Shown here: positions 18,841-27,181 of the stretch, in pieces
Layout of the letters: each line of letters opens with the position of its first letter
How positions within the stretch are numbered: the stretch's first letter is position 1
Assembly (NCBI GenBank): GCA_963804495.1
Contig: CAWDQN010000003.1
Span: 496,001 to 560,000, forward strand
DNA length: 64,000 nt
Reading direction: 5' to 3'
Source of the DNA: Rhodovastum sp963804495
GTDB lineage: Bacteria; Pseudomonadota; Alphaproteobacteria; Acetobacterales; Acetobacteraceae
Notes under the pieces: generated by a model
Seen by the model: only the letters and a program-made list of their open reading frames with translations
Database searches by the model: none
Told to the model about the DNA's origin: nothing
Translations under genes and position numbers: made by a program

Positions 18841-19191
18841 TGACAGCGCTCACGGGAACGGACCCGGGTTCGCTCGGTGGAACTGACCCACTGACTTCAG
18901 TCCTACCGTACCGACCATTGTCTCAGGCTGTCCCAACCCGACGCTATCTGGTGCCGGGGCCCGCTGTGGGATGGCTGCGCCTGCGGCAGCGCGGCGCGCG
19001 GCCTGTGAGCCCCTCCTGGGGATCGGCTCAAGACCGGACACGGTCGTGGCGGGGTTGCCACGGGAGATAACCGAAGCACCGAGCACCTCGGCAAGCAGCT
19101 GGAAGCCTGCCAGACTTGAGGGCAAGCACGGCGCCGAACTCAACCTGGCAGTTCTGTCTCGACGCCGTGCCCCACACCGTGCTGGGCACGA

Positions 19192-19710
19192 ATGCGAGGC
19201 GAGTATCCTGCCAAGGGTGGCGTTCGTCTACGCCTCGTCTGCGACGACGGGCAGGCCGAGCCGGGGGCTGGCCGTCTATTTCAGTGCGCGCGGTGTTGCT
19301 GCCAGGTGGTCGTGTGCCGCCACTGCGACCGCGGGCAAATCTACTGCGGCAGCGGCTGCGCCGGACAGGCGCGTCACCAGACGCTCCGGAAGGCAGGCAA
19401 ACGCTATCAGAAGACCCGTCGTGGCCAGGAGAAGCATGCCGCCCGGATGGGCCACATGCGGGCGCGCAGAAAAATAGTGACGCATCATGGTTCACCCCCG
19501 CCACCGGCGGGTGATCTGCTGGCGGCCGGCGCGATGGCGACCTCGCACGACGACGCATCTCCGGCCGAGCCGCCCCGGCGAGCGACGACGCACTGCCATT
19601 GGTGCGGTCGTCCCTGTCTGCTGGCGTTTCGCTCTGGGTTCCTGCGCCGTCGCGATCCCCGTCGCGGCCGTGTTGACCACGCCCGGACGGAGCGCAATGC
19701 GCCATGGTGA
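19192..19710 (+). CDS. Cys-rich passenger protein of the IS21-type element
   Basis: This 172-residue protein has a dense Cys/His cluster in its first half (CARCCCQVVVCRHCDRG, then IYCGSGC), consistent with zinc binding, followed by a strongly basic segment (RKAGKRYQKTRRGQEKHAAR) and a second Cys/His group (HCHWCGRPC). A basic zinc-binding protein suggests nucleic-acid contact, but I do not know a named family. The stop overlaps the start of the ParB-like gene by seven bases. The start is uncertain: no clear ribosome-binding site precedes ATG 19192, and the 300 bases before it in the element show no gene. Confidence 0.6.
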   Translation: MRGEYPAKGGVRLRLVCDDGQAEPGAGRLFQCARCCCQVVVCRHCDRGQIYCGSGCAGQARHQTLRKAGKRYQKTRRGQEKHAARMGHMRARRKIVTHHGSPPPPAGDLLAAGAMATSHDDASPAEPPRRATTHCHWCGRPCLLAFRSGFLRRRDPRRGRVDHARTERNAPW

Positions 19711-20684
19711 ACCCGACTGACGCGGCGGCGAGTATCCTGCGGGACCGTGACCGGGGCGAGCGGGCCGCCCTGCCGGCGATGATGTCCATGGACAGCCATC
19801 GTCTGGAGCTTGACCTGCACCAGTTGGACCTGCGCTTCGCCGCCAGCCGCCTGGTGGACCCGCAGGCGGTGGCGCGGATCGCCCAGTCCATCGAGCGCTG
19901 CGGCCAGCTCGTGCCCTGCATCGTGGTGGCGCCTCCCGGCGGTACCGGTGCGGCCCCACGGGTGTTGATCGACGGGTATCGGAGGGTTGCCGCGCTGCGC
20001 CGGCTCGGCCGCGACACGGCCAGCGTCGAGCAATGGACCTGCGGGCTGGCCGAGGCGGTGCTGGGGGTATTGGCGCGCGCGCAGGATCGCTCGTTCGCCA
20101 GCATTGAGGAGGCGTTGCTGCTGCGCGAGCTGGTGCAGGGCCAGGGCCTGTCCCAGCACGAGCTGGCTCGCCGGTGCGGGCGTGACGTCAGCTGGGTCAG
20201 TCGGCGGCTGCAACTGCTGTCGGGTTTGCCCGATGCGGCGCTGGCGGCGGTGCGCACCGGCAAGCTGTCGGCTTGGGCGGCCAACCGGGTGGTGGTCCCG
20301 TTGGCGCGTGCCAATGCCGCCCATGCCGACAGCATGCTGGCGGCGCTGGCCGCGGCGCCGCTGTCGACCCGCGAGTTGCAGTGCTGGTTCGCCCACTACC
20401 AGCAGGCCGCGCAAACGGTGCGCGACCGCATGGTCGGCGATCCTCGCTTGTTTCTCGACGCCCTGCGGGCGAACGACGAGCGGCGCGCCGGCGAACGGCT
20501 ACGCGACGGCCCCGAAGGCGAATGCATCGTCGATCTGCGTTGCCTCGAGGCGGTCATCGCGCGCCTGACGGATCGCGCGGCGGCGCTGCAATCGGTGCCA
20601 CCGGCGCTGATCGCGGCGGTGCCGCGGTTGTGGTCGGCACTCGACGTTCCTGACGATTGCGATCGACCGGGGGGACGCACATGA
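19704..20684 (+). CDS. ParB/KorB-like DNA-binding protein carried by the IS21-type element
   Basis: This 326-residue protein has the ParB N-terminal domain: DPQAVARIAQSIERCGQLVP, then VLIDGYRRVAALRRLG, corresponding to the CTP-binding boxes, though with GYRR where classical ParB has GERR. A KorB-like HTH follows, GLSQHELARRCGRDVSWVSR, and a helical C-terminal part. No ParA is nearby, so chromosome partition is unlikely; it may bind the element's ends, regulate the ist operon, or influence target choice (inference). The gene begins inside the Cys-rich gene and its stop overlaps the istA start as ATGA. Confidence 0.82.
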   Translation: MVNPTDAAASILRDRDRGERAALPAMMSMDSHRLELDLHQLDLRFAASRLVDPQAVARIAQSIERCGQLVPCIVVAPPGGTGAAPRVLIDGYRRVAALRRLGRDTASVEQWTCGLAEAVLGVLARAQDRSFASIEEALLLRELVQGQGLSQHELARRCGRDVSWVSRRLQLLSGLPDAALAAVRTGKLSAWAANRVVVPLARANAAHADSMLAALAAAPLSTRELQCWFAHYQQAAQTVRDRMVGDPRLFLDALRANDERRAGERLRDGPEGECIVDLRCLEAVIARLTDRAAALQSVPPALIAAVPRLWSALDVPDDCDRPGGRT

Positions 20685-22078
20685 CCCCGGCTGAAATCCG
20701 CAGCGCGGTGCGCACGCTGCAGGCGCAGAGGCACAGCCTGCGCGAGATCAGCCGTCTGCTGAGACTGTCGCGCAACACCGTGCGGCGCATCCTGCGCAAG
20801 CCGGACGGCAACGTCGCCAAAGCAGCACCGTGCGACGAGGCGACGCTGGCCATGGTGAAAACTGCCTTCGAGCGGGCTCGCGGCAACGTGGTGCGCGTGC
20901 GCGAACTGCTGGCCGACGACGGTCTGGAAGTGTCCTACAGCAGCTTGACCCGCTGGGTCCGGGAGGCCGGCCTGCGCAGTCCGCCGCGGCGCATCGGCGA
21001 GTACCAGTTCGTGCCGGGCCAGGAGATGCAGCACGACACGTCGCCGCATCGGCTGACATTCGCGAACACCGACAAGCTTGTCACCGCCCAGTGTGCCGGC
21101 CTGGTGCTGGCCTACTCGCGCCGGCTGTTCATCCAGTACTACCCGCGGTTCACCCGCTTCGAGGCCAAGGCGTTCCTGCTCGAGGCGGCGCGCTTCATGG
21201 CGGGCGTCTGCCCGGTCTGCATCATCGACAACACCAGCGTGCTGCTCGCCGCCGGTGCCGGCGGCGACGCCGTCATCGCCCCGGAGATGGCGGCCTTCGC
21301 CCGCACCCTGGGCTTCCGATTCCGCGCCCACCGGGTGGGAAATCCGGAACGCAAAGGCCGGATCGAACGGCCGTTCGCCTATGTTGAAACGAACTTCCTG
21401 GCCGGCCGCAGCTTCGAAGATTTCGACGACCTCAATCGCCAGGCACTTGCCTGGTGCCGCGAGGTCGCCAACCGAAAGCCAAAGGCAGCGCTCGGCATGT
21501 CGCCAGATGCCGCCTACGTCATCGAGCAGCCGCACCTCGTGCCGTTGCCCGACGCGTTGCCGCCGGTCTACGAGTTGCTGGAACGCGTCGTCGACCTGCA
21601 CGGCTTTGTCAGCGTCGATACCAACCGCTACTCCGTGCCAGAGCGCTTCGTCGGCAAGTCGGTCGCTGTCTACAAGCACCCCACCGAAATCCATGTCCGC
21701 CGCAAGGACACGACGATCGCCGTCCACCGGCGGCTGATCGCCGAGCGCGATGCCAGAAGCACCCTGCCTGGTCATCATACCATCCCAGTGCGGCAGGGGC
21801 GCGGCACGGCGACTGAAGAAAAGCTGCTGACCGGCCACCATCCCAGCCTCGACCGTTACGCTGCCGCCCTCAAGCTGCGCAGTCACGGATACGGGCGACG
21901 GCCACTCCGCCGGCTGATCGAGATGAAGCGCACCTACCCGGCCGGTCCGTTCATCGCCGCCATCGAACAGGCCCTGCACTATGGCCTGTTTGATCTCGGC
22001 CGCCTGGAAGACCTCATCCTCAAACAGGTCGCCGGTGACTTCTTCGCACTGAGCACCAGGAAAGACGACGATGCATGA
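20681..22078 (+). CDS. istA: IS21-family transposase IstA
   Basis: This 465-residue transposase has an N-terminal HTH (LREISRLLRLSRNTVRRIL), the DDE catalytic core beginning around PGQEMQHDTSPHRL (first Asp), VCPVCIIDNTSVLL (second Asp) and ERKGRIERPFAYVETNF (Glu), and a C-terminal beta domain (VSVDTNRYSVPERF). Length is in the IstA range. The ATG at 20681 follows CGGGGGGAC and overlaps the ParB-like stop. The catalytic residues appear intact, so the element may still be mobile. Confidence 0.95.
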   Translation: MTPAEIRSAVRTLQAQRHSLREISRLLRLSRNTVRRILRKPDGNVAKAAPCDEATLAMVKTAFERARGNVVRVRELLADDGLEVSYSSLTRWVREAGLRSPPRRIGEYQFVPGQEMQHDTSPHRLTFANTDKLVTAQCAGLVLAYSRRLFIQYYPRFTRFEAKAFLLEAARFMAGVCPVCIIDNTSVLLAAGAGGDAVIAPEMAAFARTLGFRFRAHRVGNPERKGRIERPFAYVETNFLAGRSFEDFDDLNRQALAWCREVANRKPKAALGMSPDAAYVIEQPHLVPLPDALPPVYELLERVVDLHGFVSVDTNRYSVPERFVGKSVAVYKHPTEIHVRRKDTTIAVHRRLIAERDARSTLPGHHTIPVRQGRGTATEEKLLTGHHPSLDRYAAALKLRSHGYGRRPLRRLIEMKRTYPAGPFIAAIEQALHYGLFDLGRLEDLILKQVAGDFFALSTRKDDDA

Positions 22079-22841
22079 CAAGCTGCGCGCGCTGATCGCC
22101 CAGTTGCGCCTGCACGGCATGGCCGAGGCACTCGACGCCGAAATCGAACGCGCCGAGCGCGAAGCGATCGCGGCACCCGAGCTGCTGTACCGGCTGCTCG
22201 GCCAGGAAGCCGCGTCCCGCCGCGAACGCAGCCTGGCGTATCGTCTGGGGCAGGCGCGTCTGCCATGGCGGTGGTCGCTCGACAGCTTCCCGTTCGATCG
22301 GCAGCCCGGCGTGAGCCGCGCGCAGATCCAGACACTGGCCGGGCTGGACTTCCTGCGCCGGACCGACAACGTCTTGCTCATCGGCAAACCCGGCACCGGA
22401 AAGACCGGCCTGGCGATCGGTCTGTTGCGCGAGGCCTGCCTCAACGGCTACCGTGGTCGCTTCATTAATGCTCAAGTCCTGCTCGATGAACTCTATGCCT
22501 CTCTGGCAGACCGCACTACCACACGGCTGCTGGCCCAGCTGAGTTGCATGCAGCCCTTGCTGATTGACGAGCTGAGCTACCTGACAATCAAGCCGGAACA
22601 ATCAAACGCATTCTTTCGTCTGATGGACCAACGCTATAACCGGGTCTCGACGATCATCACCACCAACCTTGAACTGTCCGACTGGTACGAGCTGTTCGAC
22701 AAGAAGCCGCTGGTCGATGCGCTGCTCGATCGCCTGCAGCACCACTGCATCACCATCCGCATCAACGGCCCGTCCCTGCGCAGCCCGGAGCCTCCGGCAC
22801 CGGCGTCGCCAACACCGGCGCGCCGCACCGCCAAAACCTGA
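22071..22841 (+). CDS. istB: IS21-family helper ATPase IstB
   Basis: This 256-residue AAA+ protein is related to DnaC. Walker A is LLIGKPGTGKTGLA, Walker B is PLLIDELSYL, and the sensor region is IITTNLELSDW. IstB assembles on target DNA and delivers it to IstA. It overlaps istA by eight bases. The C-terminus has a Pro/Ala-rich tail (EPPAPASPTPARR) that may be element-specific. Confidence 0.95.
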   Translation: MHDKLRALIAQLRLHGMAEALDAEIERAEREAIAAPELLYRLLGQEAASRRERSLAYRLGQARLPWRWSLDSFPFDRQPGVSRAQIQTLAGLDFLRRTDNVLLIGKPGTGKTGLAIGLLREACLNGYRGRFINAQVLLDELYASLADRTTTRLLAQLSCMQPLLIDELSYLTIKPEQSNAFFRLMDQRYNRVSTIITTNLELSDWYELFDKKPLVDALLDRLQHHCITIRINGPSLRSPEPPAPASPTPARRTAKT

Positions 22842-23384
22842 AGACCCCGCCAACACCACCGCCGCAGCGCCGAGGAGTGCCACGGCGCGCAAGGCGCCTC
22901 AAAGGGCAGGTGCTCGCCATGCTCGAAAATCGGCCACCGCCGATTTTCTGCGCGTGGCTCCGCTCCCGCCGCGCAAGCAAGCGCGCGGCGCCTTTGACTC
23001 GCCTTGCGCGCCGTGGCCTGCGGGTGGCGTCGGGACGGAAGGCGTCCCGACAATTCGACGCGCGGCGTCGAACGGAAAGCTGGTATTTGGCAGCAGCCAC
23101 GTCACGATCGATCGCGCGGTCGGGCCGCTGAGCCACGTCAGCGCTGCCGGCTCTTCCCGGCCCGGCAGCCGCCGGGGGTGTGCCCGCCTCGCCGCGACAG
23201 GACGCGCCGCGCCGCCAGGGCCGTGACCCGCAACAACATCTGACCGCATTCATCCCCGGGTCTCCGTGGGCCCAGGACCGGGCGGCAGGCAGGCCGACTT
23301 GGGTCAGGCGAAGGAAAATGTGCCGCCGACCACGCCGGCTACCGACCGATCACGCCACCCGACCACCAACTCATGCGCACTTGC
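22842..23384. other. Non-coding right segment of the IS21-type element
   Basis: About 540 bases between istB and the terminal repeat hold no convincing gene. A 17-bp perfect inverted repeat (CCACGGCGCGCAAGGCG near 22878 and its complement near 22999) encloses a smaller hairpin, AAAATCGGCCACCGCCGATTTT without the centre. These may terminate the ist operon or be internal transposase sites. Confidence 0.6.
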
Positions 23385-23434
23385 TGGGTCAGTTCCACCG
23401 AGCGAACCCGGGTCCGTTCCCGTGAGCGCTGTCA

Positions 23435-23917
23435 GTACCAGTCGAACTGTTAAGGCTATACCAAGATTTAACTGTAAGAACTGCGTTACAACGGCTTGTC
23501 GAAGAGCCTCTTAAGCAAGAAGGAATTGATGTATTTGAGGCGCGCGATGGAAAGACGCCTGTTGTCCGCGTTGAAAAATCAGAGGCCGGTTACTTTGCAA
23601 AGCCTTCGCTTCCTGACGAGGTATTGCTTGAAGAAACCAGCAGGAAAGCATTTTCTATTATATCGCTCGCATTCAAAGAAGACAATAAGTGGAGGCTATA
23701 TGACGGGAATACTCAGATTAGCGCAGCCATTGAAGATAAAGACTTCATTGCGAGAGTTGACGCTAACCAAGTCGCTTTCTCAAAGGGGGATATATTGATT
23801 TGCGATGTCAGCACAAGGCAGGTCCGCACGACGGACGGTCTGAAGACTGATTACGTTGTCAAGAAGGTAATTGAACATAGGCCGGCAGCAAGGCAGCTCC
23901 CTCTATCTTTTGATTGA
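23435..23917 (+). pseudogene. Unknown passenger gene, 3' part
   Basis: This continues the gene split by the IS21-type element. After the duplicated GTACC, the frame reads VELLRLYQDLTVRTALQRLV and ends VIEHRPAARQLPLSFD at 23917. It is soluble-looking, with mixed alpha/beta character, and of lower GC than the flanking chromosome. That the frame closes exactly when one GTACC copy is removed is good evidence for the insertion boundaries. The function is unknown. Confidence 0.75.
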
Positions 23918-23919
23918 CA

Positions 23920-24779
23920 TTAAGGCGCCGCATCGGTTCCGTTCTCCCATTCCTCCAACACTGTTACCATGTCCGCTAATTCCCATAGCTTCGTCGTCAC
24001 GCCCGCCGCCATGGCCGGGGTGCAGCGAAGGGTCCGGTGAATGCGGACGAAGTTGTAATGCATGGTGTGGATCGCGACCGAATGGGCGTGGTTCTCAACC
24101 TTCTTGGAGAACCCGTTCGTCAGCCGGGTGAAGCGGCGCGACCCCATCCGCAGCGTCAGGTTGGCCCGCTCCGCATAGCTGGTGCTGATATGCGCCGGGT
24201 CGGGATGTCCTTCGATGCGAGCCTTCTTGGCGCCTGTGCATTCACCGGGGCTGTAGCGACCGGCACCGGGCGTGTCACCATAGATTTTGGTGAGCATGGC
24301 GTAGTCGATATCCGCCCCAAAGGACTCTTCCACGGCTTCCAGATACGGCTTGTGCCCGTCACTGGTCAGTTGGACCCGGTTCTTGAGGCGTAAGGCCAGG
24401 TCACCGATGAAGTGGTGTGCGGCGGCAGCGTCCCGGTTGCCCACATAGAAGGATGGGATCAGTTTCGTGTCCGCGTCGATCGCCATCCACGTCCAGCAAT
24501 CGCCAGCGCCTTCGGGGCCGCCTTGGCGGTTTCGACGTTCTTAGCCTTGGCGTAGACAAACGCCCAAATCTCATCAACCTGAATGCGCTTGCTGGTCAGG
24601 CCGCGCAGCGTCCGGTCCTGATAGTCGGAGAACGCCTCGCCCGCGTCTTCCAGCAGCTTCACGACGGTGTTCTTGCTGGCGCCCGTCGTGCGGCTGATGG
24701 CCCGCAGTGACATGCCTTCGACCATCAGGCCGAGGATTTGAGCGCGAGCGGCGCGGGAGAGTTTGTTCATGCCGCGCAT
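23920..24779 (-). pseudogene. IS1-family transposase, frameshifted
   Basis: The N-terminal part (MNKLSRAARAQILGLMVEGM, with the HTH SLRAISRTTGASKNTVVKLL) is in one frame and contains the first catalytic Asp in VDEIWAFVYAKAKN. Near 24514 one base is missing, and the rest (GDCWTWMAIDADTKLIPSFY, TSDGHKPY with the second Asp, YAERANLTLRMGSRRFTR with the Glu, FSKKVENHAHSVAIHTMHYN) is in another. The C-terminal pattern matches IS1 InsB. Classical IS1 uses programmed frameshifting, but relatives of this type are single-frame, so decay or sequence error is likelier. GAAGGG seven bases upstream supports the ATG at 24779. Confidence 0.82.
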
Positions 24780-24813
24780 GATATGACCCTTCGTGCTTAG
24801 CGGCAAGAGCTTT

Positions 24814-24902
24814 TGCAAGCATCCCGGCGCCATGATGTGCTTGCACCATGCGCGGCCGCGGGATATTGTGCAAGCATCAGTTTGAGAAGGATGTGCTTGC
24901 AT
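24814..24902. promoter_or_regulatory. Four alternating copies of a TGCTTGCA motif in the divergent promoter
   Basis: The region between the transposase and the P63C gene has TGCAAGCAT (about 24814), ATGTGCTTGCA (24835-24845), TGTGCAAGCAT (24867-24877) and ATGTGCTTGCAT (24891-24902), alternating in orientation. The last copy overlaps the P63C start codon. Such spacing suggests cooperative binding by a regulator, possibly one encoded in the element (inference). Confidence 0.6.
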
Positions 24903-25908
24903 GGACGCGGAGAAGAATCCTAAGAAAGTGGCGGCCGGGCTAGCGCGGGCGAAGGCGCTTCCCCCCGAGAAGCGGAAAGAGATCGCGCAGCAAGGCGCGG
25001 CCGCGCGGTGGCGTGGGAAGGTTTACACCGCAAGCCACAAGGGGAACTTCCTTGAGCACTTTGGAATAGATGTTGAGTGCTATGTCTTGGACGACCCGGC
25101 GAAAACGCCGGTGATAAGCCAACGTGGAATGGGAGAGGCGATAGGTTTCAGCCGCCGAGGGTCGCGACTAACGGTCTTCGTGAAGAGCCAGACGATGGAC
25201 GGTTACCTCGGCCGCGACTTGAGGGAAAAAATCGAAAATCCCATTGTTTTTCAATTGCCTGGCGCGGCCGCGGCTAGTCCGGTTTCGGCGCGGGGGAATG
25301 GCTACGACGCCACCATTTTGATCGATCTCTGCAATGCCGTGTTGGCCGCAAAGGCAGACGGCAAACTGTCGGCTGCGCGCTACAAGGGGATGATCGAACA
25401 GGCCCGCATCATCACCAGCGCATCAGCGAAGAACGGCATCAGGCAACTCGTCTATGCGCTTGCTGGTTACAGTCCCGCTACGGATGAGGTAATTGCGGCC
25501 TTTAAGCTCTATGTGCAAGAGGAGGCCAAAAAATACGAGCCAGAGTTCCCGCCGGAGCTATATATGCAATGGCATCGGCTTTACGAACTTCCTGTGCCTG
25601 TTCGTGGCAAGCCGTGGCAATTCAAATTCCTGACAGTTAATCACATTTACTTTCCGCTGGCAAAAAGCAGCGGGAAGATTCTCTCTCTTTTGAGAGCAAT
25701 CAAGTCCAGCGAGGGCGACCGCCAAAAAAAGCTCTTCCAGTTTCTAAACGAAATAGGGACTCGTGCATTGCGCATGCACCTTGGACGCGTCCTCGAAATG
25801 GCCGAATTGTCTGACAACCGACATGCTTATGAGAGCAAGATCATTGACCGGTTTGGTGGTCAGAGAGAACTAGAACTTTTGGTGCCTAGCTCTTCTCCCA
25901 CCGCTTAG
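24901..25908 (+). CDS. P63C domain-containing protein
   Basis: This 335-residue protein carries the P63C domain in its C-terminal part (WQFKFLTVNHIYFPLAKSSG is the recognisable segment). P63C proteins are found in phages and mobile elements and are annotated as antirepressor-like, but their biochemistry is not established. The N-terminal half includes KVAAGLARAKALPPEKRKE and GMGEAIGFSRRGSRLTVF. GAAGGA lies ten bases before the ATG. Its 3' end overlaps the oppositely oriented small gene by 23 bases. Confidence 0.82.
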   Translation: MDAEKNPKKVAAGLARAKALPPEKRKEIAQQGAAARWRGKVYTASHKGNFLEHFGIDVECYVLDDPAKTPVISQRGMGEAIGFSRRGSRLTVFVKSQTMDGYLGRDLREKIENPIVFQLPGAAAASPVSARGNGYDATILIDLCNAVLAAKADGKLSAARYKGMIEQARIITSASAKNGIRQLVYALAGYSPATDEVIAAFKLYVQEEAKKYEPEFPPELYMQWHRLYELPVPVRGKPWQFKFLTVNHIYFPLAKSSGKILSLLRAIKSSEGDRQKKLFQFLNEIGTRALRMHLGRVLEMAELSDNRHAYESKIIDRFGGQRELELLVPSSSPTA

Positions 25909-26110
25909 CCGCAGCTTTCCGCGCAATCTCCACCCGATGCTCCGCCGTCAGGGTGCGAGCGCGGGCGGAGCCGCCCTTCTGCCCTAGCCCTGCCGCCGCC
26001 GCGTCCTTCCCATCGTCCACCGTGTCGGGAACCTGCCCGGTCGCGATATCGACCATGAGCTTGCCAAGCTGGATAGGGTCGCGGGGGCGGGGGGTGCGCT
26101 TCATCGTCAT
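25886..26110 (-). CDS. Small basic Ala/Lys-rich protein of the IS1-type element
   Basis: This protein is about 74 residues from ATG 26110, or 72 from ATG 26104. It begins MTMKRTPRPRDPIQLGKLMV and ends in a basic helix ARKAAAKRWEKS. The C-terminal GGSARARTLTAEHRVEIA is similar to the N-terminus of the P63C protein (LARAKALPPEKRKEIAQQ), so the two proteins share a short module. Similar proteins recur beside P63C genes, as far as I recall. The function is unknown. Confidence 0.7.
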   Translation of the reverse strand: MTMKRTPRPRDPIQLGKLMVDIATGQVPDTVDDGKDAAAAGLGQKGGSARARTLTAEHRVEIARKAAAKRWEKS

Positions 26111-26216
26111 GGCGAGAGTATGCCACACTGGCCGGGGCGGCGCACGCGGGGAGGATAGGAATGGAGTCTCGGGAAATTTCAAACTGACCCACTACCGGCC
26201 CACGGAAGATCGCGAT

Positions 26217-26385
26217 CAGCAAGCCGTCGGCGGGAAAGCGAAGCGTATCCCGCCGCTTGCGGGCTACCGTCGTTCCTCCGCCGACGCCCAGCCAACCGCC
26301 AGCAAGCCGTAGGGCGGGAAAGCGAAGCGTATCCCGCCTCTTGCGGCCTGCCGCCCTTGCTCCGCCGACGCCCAGCCAACCGCCA
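26217..26385. repeat. Two direct copies of an about 84-bp unit containing a GGCGGGAAAGCGAAGCG element
   Basis: Units at about 26217-26299 and 26300-26385 are nearly identical. Each contains GGCGGGAAAGCGAAGCGTAT followed by CCCGCC, itself a short inverted repeat of a type widespread in proteobacterial intergenic DNA, and ends with CCGACGCCCAGCCAACCGCC. They lie just outside the right end of the IS1-type element. The rest of 26386-26569 shows no gene. Confidence 0.85.
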
Positions 26386-26569
26386 GTTGCGACGGCGGGG
26401 ATTAGCTGCGCTCTCCCGCCCTACATGCCGACCGATATGGCCGCAGTCCCGCCATCCGCACCGCCGGCCTCCAACGCCCCCCATTCCGTCCGCCCCCGCG
26501 CATCGAGGCACGCCCGCTTTCTGAATCTCCCTTGCGATCCACCCCGCACGCGTGCTAGGAATATAATCC

Positions 26570-27181
26570 ATGCACGCGCACCCATTCCCCGCCACCCCCA
26601 CCCTCGCCCCATCCTTCGGTGGGACCGGATTCGGCGTCATCCTCCGCACCCTCGCCGCCCTCATCGCCCGCCGCTTCCTCAATCATCCGCTTCTCGCCGC
26701 CCTCATCATCCCCTTGTGGCGGCACCTCACCCGCGCCGCCGCCCGCCTCGACCGCCTGCGCGCCCGCCTCGCCGCCGGCCCCCTGCCGCCGCCGCGCCCC
26801 CGCGCCAGCAACCACAGCGGCCCCCGGCACCGCTCACCCTTTCCCACCACCCGCGCCTGGCTGATCCGCGCCCTCGGCGCCGAGGCCGCCGCCTGCGCCG
26901 CCCAACTGCAGGCGCTGCTGGCCGATCCCGCCGCCGCCGACCTGCTCGCCTGCACCGCCGCCCGCCGCACCCTCGCCCCGATCCGCCGCATGCTCGGCCT
27001 GCCGCCCGCGAACCCGCCCCGCCCCGTCACGCCCGCATCCGAAGCCCCCGCAGCCGCCGCGCCGGAATACCGGCCGCTGCCCCGGCCAGCCCCGATCCCG
27101 CACCACCCCACGATCGACCCGCGTCCCACCGCGAGCCGCCCCCCGTGGTGGCTGCCGCCGCCCCGCCTGCGCTCCGGCTGA
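26570..27181 (+). CDS. Conserved hypothetical protein, Pro/Ala/Arg-rich
   Basis: This 203-residue protein has an N-terminal hydrophobic stretch (LAALIARRFLNHPLLAALII), a basic linker, and a helical segment ALGAEAAACAAQLQALLADP followed by RTLAPIRRMLGLP. The last pattern recurs in unannotated Acetobacteraceae proteins, in my recollection, and supports the taxonomic guess. The C-terminal third is a low-complexity Pro-rich tail. Extreme GC makes the reading less certain than its length suggests. Confidence 0.6.
   Translation: MHAHPFPATPTLAPSFGGTGFGVILRTLAALIARRFLNHPLLAALIIPLWRHLTRAAARLDRLRARLAAGPLPPPRPRASNHSGPRHRSPFPTTRAWLIRALGAEAAACAAQLQALLADPAAADLLACTAARRTLAPIRRMLGLPPANPPRPVTPASEAPAAAAPEYRPLPRPAPIPHHPTIDPRPTASRPPWWLPPPRLRSG

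Larger units (their letters stand above)
18841..23434. mobile_element. IS21-type element with ParB-like and Cys-rich passenger genes (4,594 bp)
   Basis: The ends are perfect 50-bp inverted repeats (18841-18890 and 23385-23434) beginning TGACAGCGCTCACGGG. The 5-bp direct repeat GTACC flanks the element (18836-18840 and 23435-23439). It carries istA and istB, as the family does, but also two upstream genes in the same orientation with overlapping ends, so all four form one operon. Typical IS21 elements are 2-2.5 kb, so this is about twice the normal size. It looks recent because both ends are identical. Confidence 0.92.
18280..26196. mobile_element. IS1-type transposable element with passenger genes, interrupted by an IS21-type element
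   Basis: The left end GTAGTGGGTCAGTTTCAAA (18281-18299) is inverted at the right end as TTTCAAACTGACCCACTAC (26177-26195), with 18 of 19 positions matching. The 10-mer CGGCCCACGG flanks both sides (18271-18280 and 26196-26205). Depending on whether the shared G/C is counted in the ends, the target duplication is 8 or 10 bases, which suits IS1-family transposition. The element holds a lower-GC unknown gene (now split), a frameshifted IS1-type transposase, a P63C-domain gene and a small basic protein gene. Without the nested IS21 element it would be about 3.3 kb. Confidence 0.75.

Noticed and set aside
19704..20684. Chromosome or plasmid partition locus
   Set aside because: There is no parA and the gene is locked between overlapping genes of an IS21-type element, so it is treated as element cargo.
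20396..22444. A 682-codon minus-strand frame in the IS21-type element
   Set aside because: It lies opposite istA and istB, both with intact catalytic motifs.
24459..24902. Programmed frameshift of IS1 as the explanation for the split transposase
   Set aside because: Not excluded, but the junction lacks an obvious A-rich slippery heptamer, and a missing base in the C run fits better.
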